Shown here in pieces: positions 27,689 through 35,487 of a stretch of 64,000 bases of DNA. The notes below the pieces were generated by a model. That model searched no databases. It saw nothing but the letters and a program-made list of their open reading frames with translations, and had not been told where the DNA came from. The stretch is from the NCBI GenBank assembly GCA_029261815.1, contig JAJDAQ010000072.1, positions 25,926 through 89,925 on the forward strand. Direction: 5' to 3'. How positions within the stretch are numbered: the stretch's first letter is position 1; every line of letters starts with the position of its first letter. The DNA is from Deltaproteobacteria bacterium (lineage in GTDB: Bacteria > Myxococcota_A > UBA9160 > UBA6930). The position numbers and the translations under genes are program-made.

Positions 27689-28150
27689 TCATCCCGGGTT
27701 TCGAACCGAAACCATCACCTTGCCCAGCGTCGACATCGCGGTCTCGCCCGTCTGGTTGGTCAGCCAATAGCGGAGCGCAACGATGCCGCGGGCCGGGTTC
27801 GAGGCAGAGCGGCGCTTCTCCTGCACCCGCACGTGCAGCATCAACGCATCGCCGGGACGAACCGGCGCTTCGAGGCGCATCTCGTCGTTGCCAAGGCCCG
27901 CCACGATCGCGAGGCGCTCCGGCAAGTCGTGGGTCAAGCGGGACTGGATCGCCGTTGTGTGGGCCGCGCAAGCCGTCAGGCCGCCAAAGACGGATGCCTC
28001 GGCCGCAGCGTCGTCCAGGTGCCACGGCTGCGGGTCCCAGCGCGTTGCAAAGGCGATGACCTCTTCCCGCTCCACCTGGAAGGGGCCGGCTTCCTGTTCC
28101 CAGCCCGGCTCGATGTCGTCGTAGTGTCTCACGGGTCGCTCTTCGGACAT
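27689..28150 (-). CDS. MaoC-family (R)-specific enoyl-CoA hydratase-like protein
   Basis: 153 aa single hotdog domain. The central stretch FATRWDPQPWHLDDAAAEAS carries the hydratase-2 pattern with Asp and His, followed by FGGLTACAAHTTA. The C-terminal strands end GKVMVSVRN. These proteins hydrate enoyl thioesters or act as thioester-binding partners. The gene is divergent from the nucleotide-sugar reductase with a 64-bp gap, and 76 bp before the kinase/deaminase gene on the same strand. The stand-alone form is common in this genome type. Exact substrate unknown. Confidence 0.85.
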   Translation of the reverse strand: MSEERPVRHYDDIEPGWEQEAGPFQVEREEVIAFATRWDPQPWHLDDAAAEASVFGGLTACAAHTTAIQSRLTHDLPERLAIVAGLGNDEMRLEAPVRPGDALMLHVRVQEKRRSASNPARGIVALRYWLTNQTGETAMSTLGKVMVSVRNPG

Positions 28151-28214
28151 GGCGGCGGAGGCTAGCGCGCGAATGCGGGTCGCTCGCAGCCGCGGGCTCG
28201 CTTACGTTCCGGCC

Positions 28215-29105
28215 ATGCGTGTCTGGTTGACCGGGGGGAGTGGTTTCGTGGGCCAGCGGCTCGCCGCGCGCTTGCGCCGCGACGGGCACGAGGTCGACGG
28301 CGACGCGCAAGAAGTCGACGTAACGGACAAGGACGCCATCGCGGCACAACTCCGCGGCTTCCGACCCGACGCCATCGCGCACCTGGCCGGAATCAGCTTC
28401 GTCCCGGACGCGGCGAGAGACCCGCTCCTCGCATGGCGGGTCAACTACGCCGGCACCGCGCTGCTCCTTGCAAGCTGCCGCGCGCACGCGCCGGCTGCCC
28501 GCGTCCTGGTCGTGACTTCGGCCATGGTCTACGGCACCGCCGAAGCCAACGCCCCGCTCTTCGATGAAACGTCGCCGCTTCGCCCCATCGGCCCGTACGC
28601 CACGACCAAGGCGGCAGCCGACGTGCTCGCCGGCGAGTGGGCACTGCGCGGTCTCGACGTGGTGCGCCTTCGGCCCTTCAACCACACCGGCGCCGGGCGC
28701 CCCGACCGCTTCGTGGAATCGAGCTTCGCGCGGCAGTTGGTTGAAATGGAGCGCGGCGATCGGGAGCCCGAAATGCAGGTGGGCAACCTCGATGCCGTGC
28801 GCGACTTCCTGCACGTGGAAGATGTCGTCGATGCCTACGTCCGCCTGCTCGAGCCCGGCGGTCCCACCGGTGCGTTCAACGTCGCCAGCGGCGAGGCCAC
28901 GCGCATCGGCGCCCTGCTCGACCGGCTGGTGGCCATGAGCACCGCCACCCCTCAGGTCGTGACCGACCCGGCACGCTGGCGCCCGACCGATGCCAACGCC
29001 GGCACCGCTTCGCGCCTGCGAGAAGCAGTCGGTTGGGCTCCGGCCCACACACTCGACGAAACCCTGGAAGAGCTGCTCGGTTACTGGCGCGCGGAGCTTC
29101 GCTAG
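28215..29105 (+). CDS. NAD-dependent epimerase/dehydratase (GDP-4-keto-6-deoxymannose reductase-like)
   Basis: 296 aa, extended-SDR fold. GGSGFVG (7-13) binds NAD(P), VDVTDKDA follows, and the catalytic serine precedes the pair in SAMVYG and YATTK. The segment RLRPFNHTGAGRP and the HVEDVVDAY motif match GDP-mannose-derived sugar reductases (RMD/Gmd-like). I chose the inner ATG at 28215 because the glycine motif then begins at residue 7; the frame opens earlier without sense. It is convergent with prmA and overlaps it by 4 bp. It would provide a deoxysugar nucleotide for envelope glycans (inference). Confidence 0.87.
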   Translation: MRVWLTGGSGFVGQRLAARLRRDGHEVDGDAQEVDVTDKDAIAAQLRGFRPDAIAHLAGISFVPDAARDPLLAWRVNYAGTALLLASCRAHAPAARVLVVTSAMVYGTAEANAPLFDETSPLRPIGPYATTKAAADVLAGEWALRGLDVVRLRPFNHTGAGRPDRFVESSFARQLVEMERGDREPEMQVGNLDAVRDFLHVEDVVDAYVRLLEPGGPTGAFNVASGEATRIGALLDRLVAMSTATPQVVTDPARWRPTDANAGTASRLREAVGWAPAHTLDETLEELLGYWRAELR

Positions 29106-30028
29106 GCCTCGCGTTTCTCGGCGGTGACGCCGAGCCAGGCGTCGCCGTTCTGTGTCGCATGCCGCCATGCCTGCGGTTCCAGTCCCACCGCTCGGCACGA
29201 CACGGTAAAGCGTTCCTGCTCCACGTCGAGAAGACCTGCCGCGACGAACCGGCCGCCGGTACGAAGACGCGCCGCCATCGTTCCGAGGAGCGGCTCTTGC
29301 TCCGTCCGGATCATGTTGGCCACGACCACGTCGAACCCGACGGCCTCGTCGGCCAGCGCATCCGTGGTTCCGGTGTAGACGCGAAGGCCGTCCGAGAATG
29401 CGTGGTCCCGCGCGGCGACCCCGGCGGCAGCACCCGCGAGCGGGTCCATGTCGAACGCCACCGCATGCGTCGCGCCCAACGCCAGTGCCGCCAACGCGAG
29501 AACACCACTGCCGCAGCCCACATCGAGCACCCGCGCGCCGCCGAGCGCCGACCGCACTTCGTCGAGGCCCTGCAACGCCAGCAGTGTCGAAGCGTGGTGT
29601 CCGGTCCCGAACGCCTGCCCCGGGTCGATCACGATCTCGGCCCCGGCAAAGCCTGCCGGCGCCGCAGCGAAGGGAGGCCGCACACACAAGCGCTCCGAGA
29701 CCACGACGGCGTCGAGGCCTTCCTTCCAGGCCTCGGACCACGCCACATCCTCGATCCTGCTGGCCGCGCCCACCTGAACGCCGTCCACGGCGCCCACTGC
29801 GGCCACGACAGCACCGGTAGCGGCCTCGGGGACGAATATCCGGGCGGATCGACCGTCTGGCGCCTCCTCCACACCAGCGGCGCCTGCGACCCACGCCTCG
29901 GCGAGAGCGACTTCCAGGCTAATCGGGTCGGCCGCGGTCACCTGCACTTCGCGATAGGAATCGGCCAAATTTGCCCCTTCCGGGCCGCTCTGAACGCGGC
30001 TCATTCGCGTCCCGGGCGCGGGGATCAT
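29102..30028 (-). CDS. prmA: Ribosomal protein L11 methyltransferase-like
   Basis: 308 aa. The N-terminal domain (about 20-95) precedes a Rossmann methyltransferase. Diagnostic motifs are PGQAFGTGHHAST, LDVGCGSGVLALAA and FDVVVANMI. PrmA trimethylates L11 during ribosome assembly. Two in-frame ATGs are possible, 30028 and 30004. The first has GAGG just upstream and is used here; the family alignment does not decide between them. It is divergent from the moxR gene and convergent with the sugar reductase. Confidence 0.92.
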   Translation of the reverse strand: MIPAPGTRMSRVQSGPEGANLADSYREVQVTAADPISLEVALAEAWVAGAAGVEEAPDGRSARIFVPEAATGAVVAAVGAVDGVQVGAASRIEDVAWSEAWKEGLDAVVVSERLCVRPPFAAAPAGFAGAEIVIDPGQAFGTGHHASTLLALQGLDEVRSALGGARVLDVGCGSGVLALAALALGATHAVAFDMDPLAGAAAGVAARDHAFSDGLRVYTGTTDALADEAVGFDVVVANMIRTEQEPLLGTMAARLRTGGRFVAAGLLDVEQERFTVSCRAVGLEPQAWRHATQNGDAWLGVTAEKREA

Positions 30029-30090
30029 GCCTCAATTCCGTCGGCCAGTCGGCCGAAACGGTTCTGTCGGACCTGAAGGAGTGGGGCACG

Positions 30091-31101
30091 TTGACGCAAG
30101 CGGTTCAGGACAATTCGGAGCAGCAGATCGATCTCGCACGGATCGACCCCGGTGAGGCTGCCGAGCTCGCACGCCGGCTTCGCACCAACGTCGAGCGGGC
30201 CATGCGAGGCAAGCCTGAAGTGGTGCGTATCGCAGTCGAGACGCTGGTCTCGGGCGGGCACCTCTTGCTCGAGGACGTCCCCGGAGTCGGCAAGACGACC
30301 CTGGCGGCCGCCCTCGCGCGCAGTCTCGACTCGAGCTTCAAGCGCATCCAGTTCACCAGTGACCTGCTCCCGAGCGACGTCATCGGCTCGGCAGTGCCCG
30401 AGACCGACCAGGGCCGGCCCACCGGCGGCCTGATCTTCCAACCGGGACCGTTGTTCTCACACGTGGTCCTCGCGGATGAGATCAATCGCGCGAGCCCGAA
30501 GACGCAGTCCGCGTTGCTCGAAGCCATGAGCGAAGGCAACGTGACCGTCGACGGCCGGACCCACCCCCTGCCGGACCCGTTCTTCGTCGTCGCGACCCAG
30601 AACCCGGTCGAACACTACGGTACGAACCCGCTGCCGGAATCGCAGCTCGACCGCTTCCAGGTCCGGCAGTCGATTGGCTACCCCTCGATCGAGGACGAAG
30701 CCGCGGTGCTTCGCGACGACCCGGGACTCAACGAACTCCCGACGCTCCAGCCCGTCCTTTCGCCGCATGACGTGCAACGCCTCCGCGCAGCCACCGTCCA
30801 GGTAAAGGTCGACGATGCGCTGATCGCCTACCTGCTCGCGATCGTGACCGAGACCCGCGAGCACGAAGCCATCGCCATGGGGGCTTCGACGCGCGCGGCA
30901 CTCGCTCTCCGGCGTGCGGCCCAGGCTCGCGCGCTCTGCGACGAGCGCGACTTCGTCATCCCCGAGGACATCCAAGACCTCGCCGGCCCCGTGCTGGCGC
31001 ACCGCATCGTGGTCGACACCCGGGCTGGGGCCGAACGTGGCTCGGAGGAAGGCCAGTGGATCCTGCGCGAGATCCTCGACCGCGTCCCGGTTCCGCTCTG
31101 A
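30091..31101 (+). CDS. MoxR-family AAA ATPase
   Basis: 336 aa from the TTG at 30091, chosen because GAAGGAG precedes it at good distance. A longer frame from 29971 would run into the prmA start. Motifs: Walker A DVPGVGKT (62-69), FTSDLLPSDVIG, Walker B HVVLADEINRASP, FVVATQNPVE and the LPESQLDRF sensor region. MoxR ATPases act as chaperones for partner complexes, usually with DUF58 and transglutaminase-like or VWA proteins. Both first partners follow in overlapping frames here, so a single operon is clear. Confidence 0.94.
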   Translation: MTQAVQDNSEQQIDLARIDPGEAAELARRLRTNVERAMRGKPEVVRIAVETLVSGGHLLLEDVPGVGKTTLAAALARSLDSSFKRIQFTSDLLPSDVIGSAVPETDQGRPTGGLIFQPGPLFSHVVLADEINRASPKTQSALLEAMSEGNVTVDGRTHPLPDPFFVVATQNPVEHYGTNPLPESQLDRFQVRQSIGYPSIEDEAAVLRDDPGLNELPTLQPVLSPHDVQRLRAATVQVKVDDALIAYLLAIVTETREHEAIAMGASTRAALALRRAAQARALCDERDFVIPEDIQDLAGPVLAHRIVVDTRAGAERGSEEGQWILREILDRVPVPL

Positions 31102-32105
31102 GCCGACGGCGTCGCGAGCAGAAGCCGGCGACCGCGTTCCGGGAGCGACTTCGAGCGATCTTCAGACCGCCGCGCACGCTTCGGCCGACGCGCGCGGGTT
31201 GGGTCTTCTTCGCCCTGATCCTGGGCGTCGGACTCGCCGCGCTCAACACCGGCAACAACCTCATGTACATGGTGCTGTCGTTGTTGTTGTCCTTCCTGGT
31301 GTTGTCGGGCGTGCTTTCTGAGTCCGCGCTACGCGGGATCCACGTGCGTCGTCGGATCCCGGGCGAACTCTTTGCGGAGCAGACCTCGCACGTCGTCGTC
31401 GAGATCCACAACGACCAGAAGCGCGTGCCCGCGTTCGCCATCGTCATCGAAGACCTGGTCGGCGAAAGCGTGCACCGCGCAGTGCCCGGTGGTCGCGCGT
31501 TCGCGCTACGCGTCGACCCGGGCGCGACCGAGACCCGCAGCTACGGTCTGAAGCCCGAGCACCGCGGCCCGCTGGCCTTCGCGGGCTTCCGCGTCGCCAC
31601 CCGTTTCCCGTTCGGCCTGTTCTCCAAGGCCATGCTCATCGAAGACGCCCAGGAGACGGTTGTCTACCCGGCGATCGACCTGCTGGAAACCGCGCTTGTT
31701 CAGGGCGCCGTCCCCCGCAGCGGCGAAGCCCACGGCGGACAGGGCGGCGGCAGCCCCGAGTCGGCCGGCCTCCGCGGCTACTCGCCCGGGGACCCGTACC
31801 GGCGCATTCATTGGCGCGCGACGCTGCGTCGCGGACAACTGCTCGTCCGAGACCAGGAGCACGAGCGCCACGCCGAGCACACCGTACGGCTGCGCACGAA
31901 GAGCGCGCGCCCCGGCGACGCATTCGAAAGCGCCGTACGCCGCGCAGCCAGCGACATCGTCGCGCACCTGCGCGCGGGCTTCCGTGTGGGTCTTCATACC
32001 GACGATGTTTCCTTCGACCCCGGCGAAGACCTGGCCCATCGGCGCGCCCTGTTGTTGGCCCTGGCAACCGTCGAAGCGGGTCGCCCGGAAGCAGAAGCAC
32101 TGTGA
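31056..32105 (+). CDS. DUF58-domain membrane protein
   Basis: 349 aa. A basic N-terminal tail precedes two adjacent membrane helices (about 50-85, WVFFALILGVGLAALN and VLSLLLSFLVLSGVL). An extracytoplasmic/cytoplasmic beta region follows, then the DUF58 signature LRGYSPGDPYRRIHWRATLR. The GTG start at 31056, after GGAGGAAGG, overlaps the end of moxR by 46 bp. MoxR-DUF58-transglutaminase sets are conserved and thought to assemble or mature envelope proteins. The exact role is unknown. Confidence 0.92.
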   Translation: MDPARDPRPRPGSALSRRRREQKPATAFRERLRAIFRPPRTLRPTRAGWVFFALILGVGLAALNTGNNLMYMVLSLLLSFLVLSGVLSESALRGIHVRRRIPGELFAEQTSHVVVEIHNDQKRVPAFAIVIEDLVGESVHRAVPGGRAFALRVDPGATETRSYGLKPEHRGPLAFAGFRVATRFPFGLFSKAMLIEDAQETVVYPAIDLLETALVQGAVPRSGEAHGGQGGGSPESAGLRGYSPGDPYRRIHWRATLRRGQLLVRDQEHERHAEHTVRLRTKSARPGDAFESAVRRAASDIVAHLRAGFRVGLHTDDVSFDPGEDLAHRRALLLALATVEAGRPEAEAL

Positions 32106-34189
32106 GCCGTCTCGGGTTCCGCCATGCCGTCGCCTTGCCGCGGCCGCGTTCGGCCGTCGCGATGGTGGCGCTCGCGACGCTGACGCTCGCAGTGACCGAG
32201 CAGATCCAGACCTGGGTCCTGCTGGTCTCGGCGGGCCTTCTCATGTTTTCCGCCCGGCAGAGCCGGAGGCCTGCCCCGTGGCAACGAAGCGCGTGGTTCT
32301 TGAACGGCGGCCTGGCCTTCAGCGTGGGCACGGGAGCGGTGCTCTGGTGGCAGGGGAACCTGGCCATTCTCGCACTCGCGCATTTCGCGATGCTGACCCA
32401 GGGGCTTCAGCTGCTGGACGCACGTCCGCGAAAGTCCGAGTTCCTGCTCGTCGCGCTTTCGGTCTTCCAGGTCACCATGGCCGCGAACCTGACCGACAGC
32501 GCGTTCTTCCCGCCGCTGCTGATTGCCTTCACGGTTGCCACGGTCTGGACACTGATCATCCATACCCTCCGCGCCGAGGCGATCGAGTGCGGCGAGCCGG
32601 CGTCCGCCGGGCGCGTGCTGAGCAAGGGACTGCTGCGCACCACACTGATCGCGAGCCTCGTCTCCGTATTGTTGTCGGCCGCGCTCTTCCCGATCCTCCC
32701 GCGCATCCGGGCCGGTGCAATCTTCGACAAGGGCTTCGGACCGCCGTTGTCGGTCTCGGGGTTCTCGGACCGCGTGGAGCTGGGCGACATCGGGCGCATC
32801 CGTCAGGACGCAAGCGTGGTCCTCCGCATTGAAACCCAGGAGGGCCCAGTGCTCGCGCCGAGTGACCGCTACTGGCGCGGGTTGGCATTCGACCACTTCG
32901 ATGGGCGGCGTTGGAGCGTGACCCCCAAGACGCGCAAGCGGGTGGGTGGAAATCCGGAAATCGGCCTCGATCTCGGGGGACCCCGAACCGGTACCCGCAT
33001 GGTCCAACACATCATTCGCGAAGATGTGAACCCGGGTGTCCTGTTCAGCCCCGGCTTGCCGTCGGGCATGCGTGGGGGTGTGGGTCGCGTAGAGCGCGAC
33101 ATCAACGGCGCCGTCTACGCCCACGCAACGACCAACAAACGCGTGCTCTACATCGTCTCGGCCTACGACCGGGAACTGCCCGCGTCACTCCTCGCGGCCG
33201 ACGCCGCCACGATTCCGTTCCCGAAAGGCGAACGCTTCCTCCAGCTTCCCGCGCTCCGTCCCGAAATCGGCGCGCTCGCCGAGGAGATCACGACCGGTGC
33301 CGAAACCGACCACGCTCGGGTCACGGCGATTGAACGTTGGCTCCGCACCCAGGGTCGCTACACGGACTCACCGCCAGATTTCGGCGATGCCCCTTCGCCC
33401 GTCGAAGGCTTCCTGCTCGATCGCACCGAAGGGCACTGCGAATACTTCGCGACGTCCATGGTCGTCCTGGCCCGCAGTGTGGGGATCCCTTCGCGCATCG
33501 TGAATGGTTTCGCGGCCGGCGCCGAGAACTCGGTCGGCGGCTTCATCGAAGTTGCGCAGTCCGACGCCCACACGTGGGTCGAAGTCCATTTCGACGATGC
33601 CGGCTGGGTTCGCTTCGATCCGACCCCGGCCGACCTTCGCATGGCCGGAAGCAATGCCTTCCGCGATGGCCGGACCTGGCGAGAACTCGCGAGCGCCATC
33701 GAGCTCTGGTGGTTTACCAACGTCGTCGACTTCGACCGCGGTCATCAGGCGAGAGCGCTCAAGGACCTTTGGATGTCGTGGAACCAATGGCGGCAGGAAC
33801 GCCGCGAAGCCGCTGGCGCGCCCCCGGATGCCGCTGCGGACGAGCGGGGCTCCGCGCTCCCGGCGCCCGGCCGGGCCCTTTGGGGCATCGGCATCTTTGC
33901 CTTGTTGTTGCTGATGGCGGCCGCCGACATCCGGCGCCGGCGTCGCAAGACACCGCTGCCGAAAGCGTACGCCACCGCGCTCGGCTGGCTTGCGCGACGA
34001 GGACATCAACGCGAGCCCGGCCAGACGGCGCGGTCTTTCGCGGTCGCCGTGACGAACAAGATCCCGCAAGAAGCCGCCCGTGCCTTCGCCGAGATTACCG
34101 AGGCCTACCTGGGCCAGCGCTTCGGCCGCCTCGCGCCCATGAATTGTGAAGACGAACTCGCTGTCTTGCGCAAACATCTTCGCGCGTGA
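32102..34189 (+). CDS. TgpA-like transglutaminase membrane protein (DUF3488-transglutaminase-DUF4129)
   Basis: 695 aa from the GTG at 32102, which overlaps the DUF58 stop by 4 bp (GTGA). About six helices fill the first 210 residues. A periplasmic DUF3488-type region follows, then the transglutaminase core with Cys446 (EGHCEYFAT), His490 (SDAHTWVEV) and Asp506 (VRFDPTP), a complete triad. A late helix (GIGIFALLLLMAAADI) precedes a C-terminal DUF4129-like cytoplasmic tail. TgpA-type enzymes are envelope-associated. It is the third gene of the MoxR operon and overlaps gmhB by 4 bp. Confidence 0.93.
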   Translation: MSRLGFRHAVALPRPRSAVAMVALATLTLAVTEQIQTWVLLVSAGLLMFSARQSRRPAPWQRSAWFLNGGLAFSVGTGAVLWWQGNLAILALAHFAMLTQGLQLLDARPRKSEFLLVALSVFQVTMAANLTDSAFFPPLLIAFTVATVWTLIIHTLRAEAIECGEPASAGRVLSKGLLRTTLIASLVSVLLSAALFPILPRIRAGAIFDKGFGPPLSVSGFSDRVELGDIGRIRQDASVVLRIETQEGPVLAPSDRYWRGLAFDHFDGRRWSVTPKTRKRVGGNPEIGLDLGGPRTGTRMVQHIIREDVNPGVLFSPGLPSGMRGGVGRVERDINGAVYAHATTNKRVLYIVSAYDRELPASLLAADAATIPFPKGERFLQLPALRPEIGALAEEITTGAETDHARVTAIERWLRTQGRYTDSPPDFGDAPSPVEGFLLDRTEGHCEYFATSMVVLARSVGIPSRIVNGFAAGAENSVGGFIEVAQSDAHTWVEVHFDDAGWVRFDPTPADLRMAGSNAFRDGRTWRELASAIELWWFTNVVDFDRGHQARALKDLWMSWNQWRQERREAAGAPPDAAADERGSALPAPGRALWGIGIFALLLLMAAADIRRRRRKTPLPKAYATALGWLARRGHQREPGQTARSFAVAVTNKIPQEAARAFAEITEAYLGQRFGRLAPMNCEDELAVLRKHLRA

Positions 34190-34710
34190 GCCGCTACGTC
34201 CTTCTCGACCGAGACGGCGTCCTCGTCGAGGACACCGACTACCCGCATCGCCCCGAGGACTATCGGCTGCTGCCCGGGACCGTTGACGCCCTTGGCGCCC
34301 TGAAGGACGCGGGATACCGGTTCGTCATCGTCACCAACCAGAGCGGAATCGGCCGTGGTTACTACGACGAAGCCGCTTTCCAGCGGTTTCAACAACTGCT
34401 GTTCGACGATCTCGCGCAAGGCGGCATCGAAATCGCCGGCACGTTCCATTGCCCGCATCATCCCGAAGCCGGCTGCCCATGCCGCAAACCGGAACCCGGC
34501 CTGCTGTACCAGGCGCGTGACGCGTTCGGCATCGCCCTGGAAGACACCTGGCTCATCGGAGACCACTTGCGCGATACCGATGCGGCCAAAGCCGCTGGCT
34601 GCCGCGGTGCCATCTTGCTGGCGGCCGAAGGTCCCGACCTTCCGCAAGACGTCGTCCGCTGCGACGATCTGGCCGCCGCAGCCGCCTACCTGCTCGCCCT
34701 CGACGCCTAA
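34186..34710 (+). CDS. gmhB: D-glycero-beta-D-manno-heptose 1,7-bisphosphate 7-phosphatase
   Basis: 174 aa HAD phosphatase of the LPS inner-core heptose pathway. LLDRDGVLVED carries the nucleophile aspartates, VTNQSGIGRGYY is motif 2, and CPHHPEAGCPCRKP is the zinc-binding insert that marks GmhB among histidinol-phosphatase-like HADs. IGDHLRDTDAA is motif 4. GTG start, overlapping the transglutaminase stop. A heptose pathway supports a Gram-negative LPS-bearing envelope. It is convergent with queE (4-bp overlap). Confidence 0.93.
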   Translation: MSRYVLLDRDGVLVEDTDYPHRPEDYRLLPGTVDALGALKDAGYRFVIVTNQSGIGRGYYDEAAFQRFQQLLFDDLAQGGIEIAGTFHCPHHPEAGCPCRKPEPGLLYQARDAFGIALEDTWLIGDHLRDTDAAKAAGCRGAILLAAEGPDLPQDVVRCDDLAAAAAYLLALDA

Positions 34711-35483
34711 CGCACACCCCAGACCGGGTGCGTCTGCGGGATCACCCGCACCTGCGGAAGAACGCGCACCAGTCGTGCTTCGAGCGCAAGCATCCGCTCT
34801 GGCGACGGACGGGCCTTGATCTTGGCGAACGGCGTCACGGGCTGCAGGATGACGTCCGCTTCGCCATGGACGCGCGCGATCCGCCGCGCCGCCTCATCGA
34901 GTTCCTCGTCCGCGGTGCGCTCCGTGATCACGATCTTCACCGTGGTCCGTGGCGCGCGCTTCGCGACCGCGAGGAAGCGCTCGTGCGCGTCGTGGAACGG
35001 TGCCGGTGTCGCCGTCTTGGCGTCGGTCTCGCGACGAACGTCGGTTGCGAGCTTCCAGTCCATCGAGACGACGTCCACTTCGGAAATGACTTCGGCAAGC
35101 GCATCGGCGAGCAGGCCGTGGGTCTCCAGGTGGACTTCTGGCCCAAGTGCTCGGAAGCCGGTGGCCAATGCGCGGACCGCCGCGGGCTGAAGCAGCGGCT
35201 CCCCTCCCGTGAGGCTCACGAAGCGGTGAGGCGTCGCATCGAGCAACGGCCGGGCGCTGGCGAGAACCGCCGCCACCGTCGTGTCCCCCGCCGTTTCGAC
35301 GAAGTCGCCGTGCCCCGCGGTCTGCTCGACGCGGCCCTGGCGCACGGGCAGCCACGTGTGAGGCGTGTCGCACCAGGCGCACCGAAGGTCGCAGCCCCCA
35401 AGCCGGACGAAGAGTGTGCGGCGACCCACGTCGGGCCCCTCGCCCTGAATGGACGAGAAGGTCTCAACGTGGTTCACGTCCAC
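34707..35483 (-). CDS. queE: 7-carboxy-7-deazaguanine synthase (radical SAM)
   Basis: 258 aa. It makes CDG for queuosine or other deazaguanines. The N-terminus has ETFSSIQGEGPDVGR and the radical-SAM cysteines lie in CDLRCAWCD (C-x3-C-x2-C), followed by SLTGGEPLLQ and ETHGLL. The loop is the longer (Deltaproteobacteria/Bacillus) type. No queC, queD or queF is nearby. It starts 4 bp after the DHH protein gene, so it is likely co-transcribed. Confidence 0.94.
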   Translation of the reverse strand: MDVNHVETFSSIQGEGPDVGRRTLFVRLGGCDLRCAWCDTPHTWLPVRQGRVEQTAGHGDFVETAGDTTVAAVLASARPLLDATPHRFVSLTGGEPLLQPAAVRALATGFRALGPEVHLETHGLLADALAEVISEVDVVSMDWKLATDVRRETDAKTATPAPFHDAHERFLAVAKRAPRTTVKIVITERTADEELDEAARRIARVHGEADVILQPVTPFAKIKARPSPERMLALEARLVRVLPQVRVIPQTHPVWGVR

Positions 35484-35487
35484 CGGA

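Noticed and set aside
27609..29894. 761-codon reverse open frame
   Set aside because: Overlaps the sugar reductase, prmA and MaoC genes in the wrong frame; arginine/glycine-rich.
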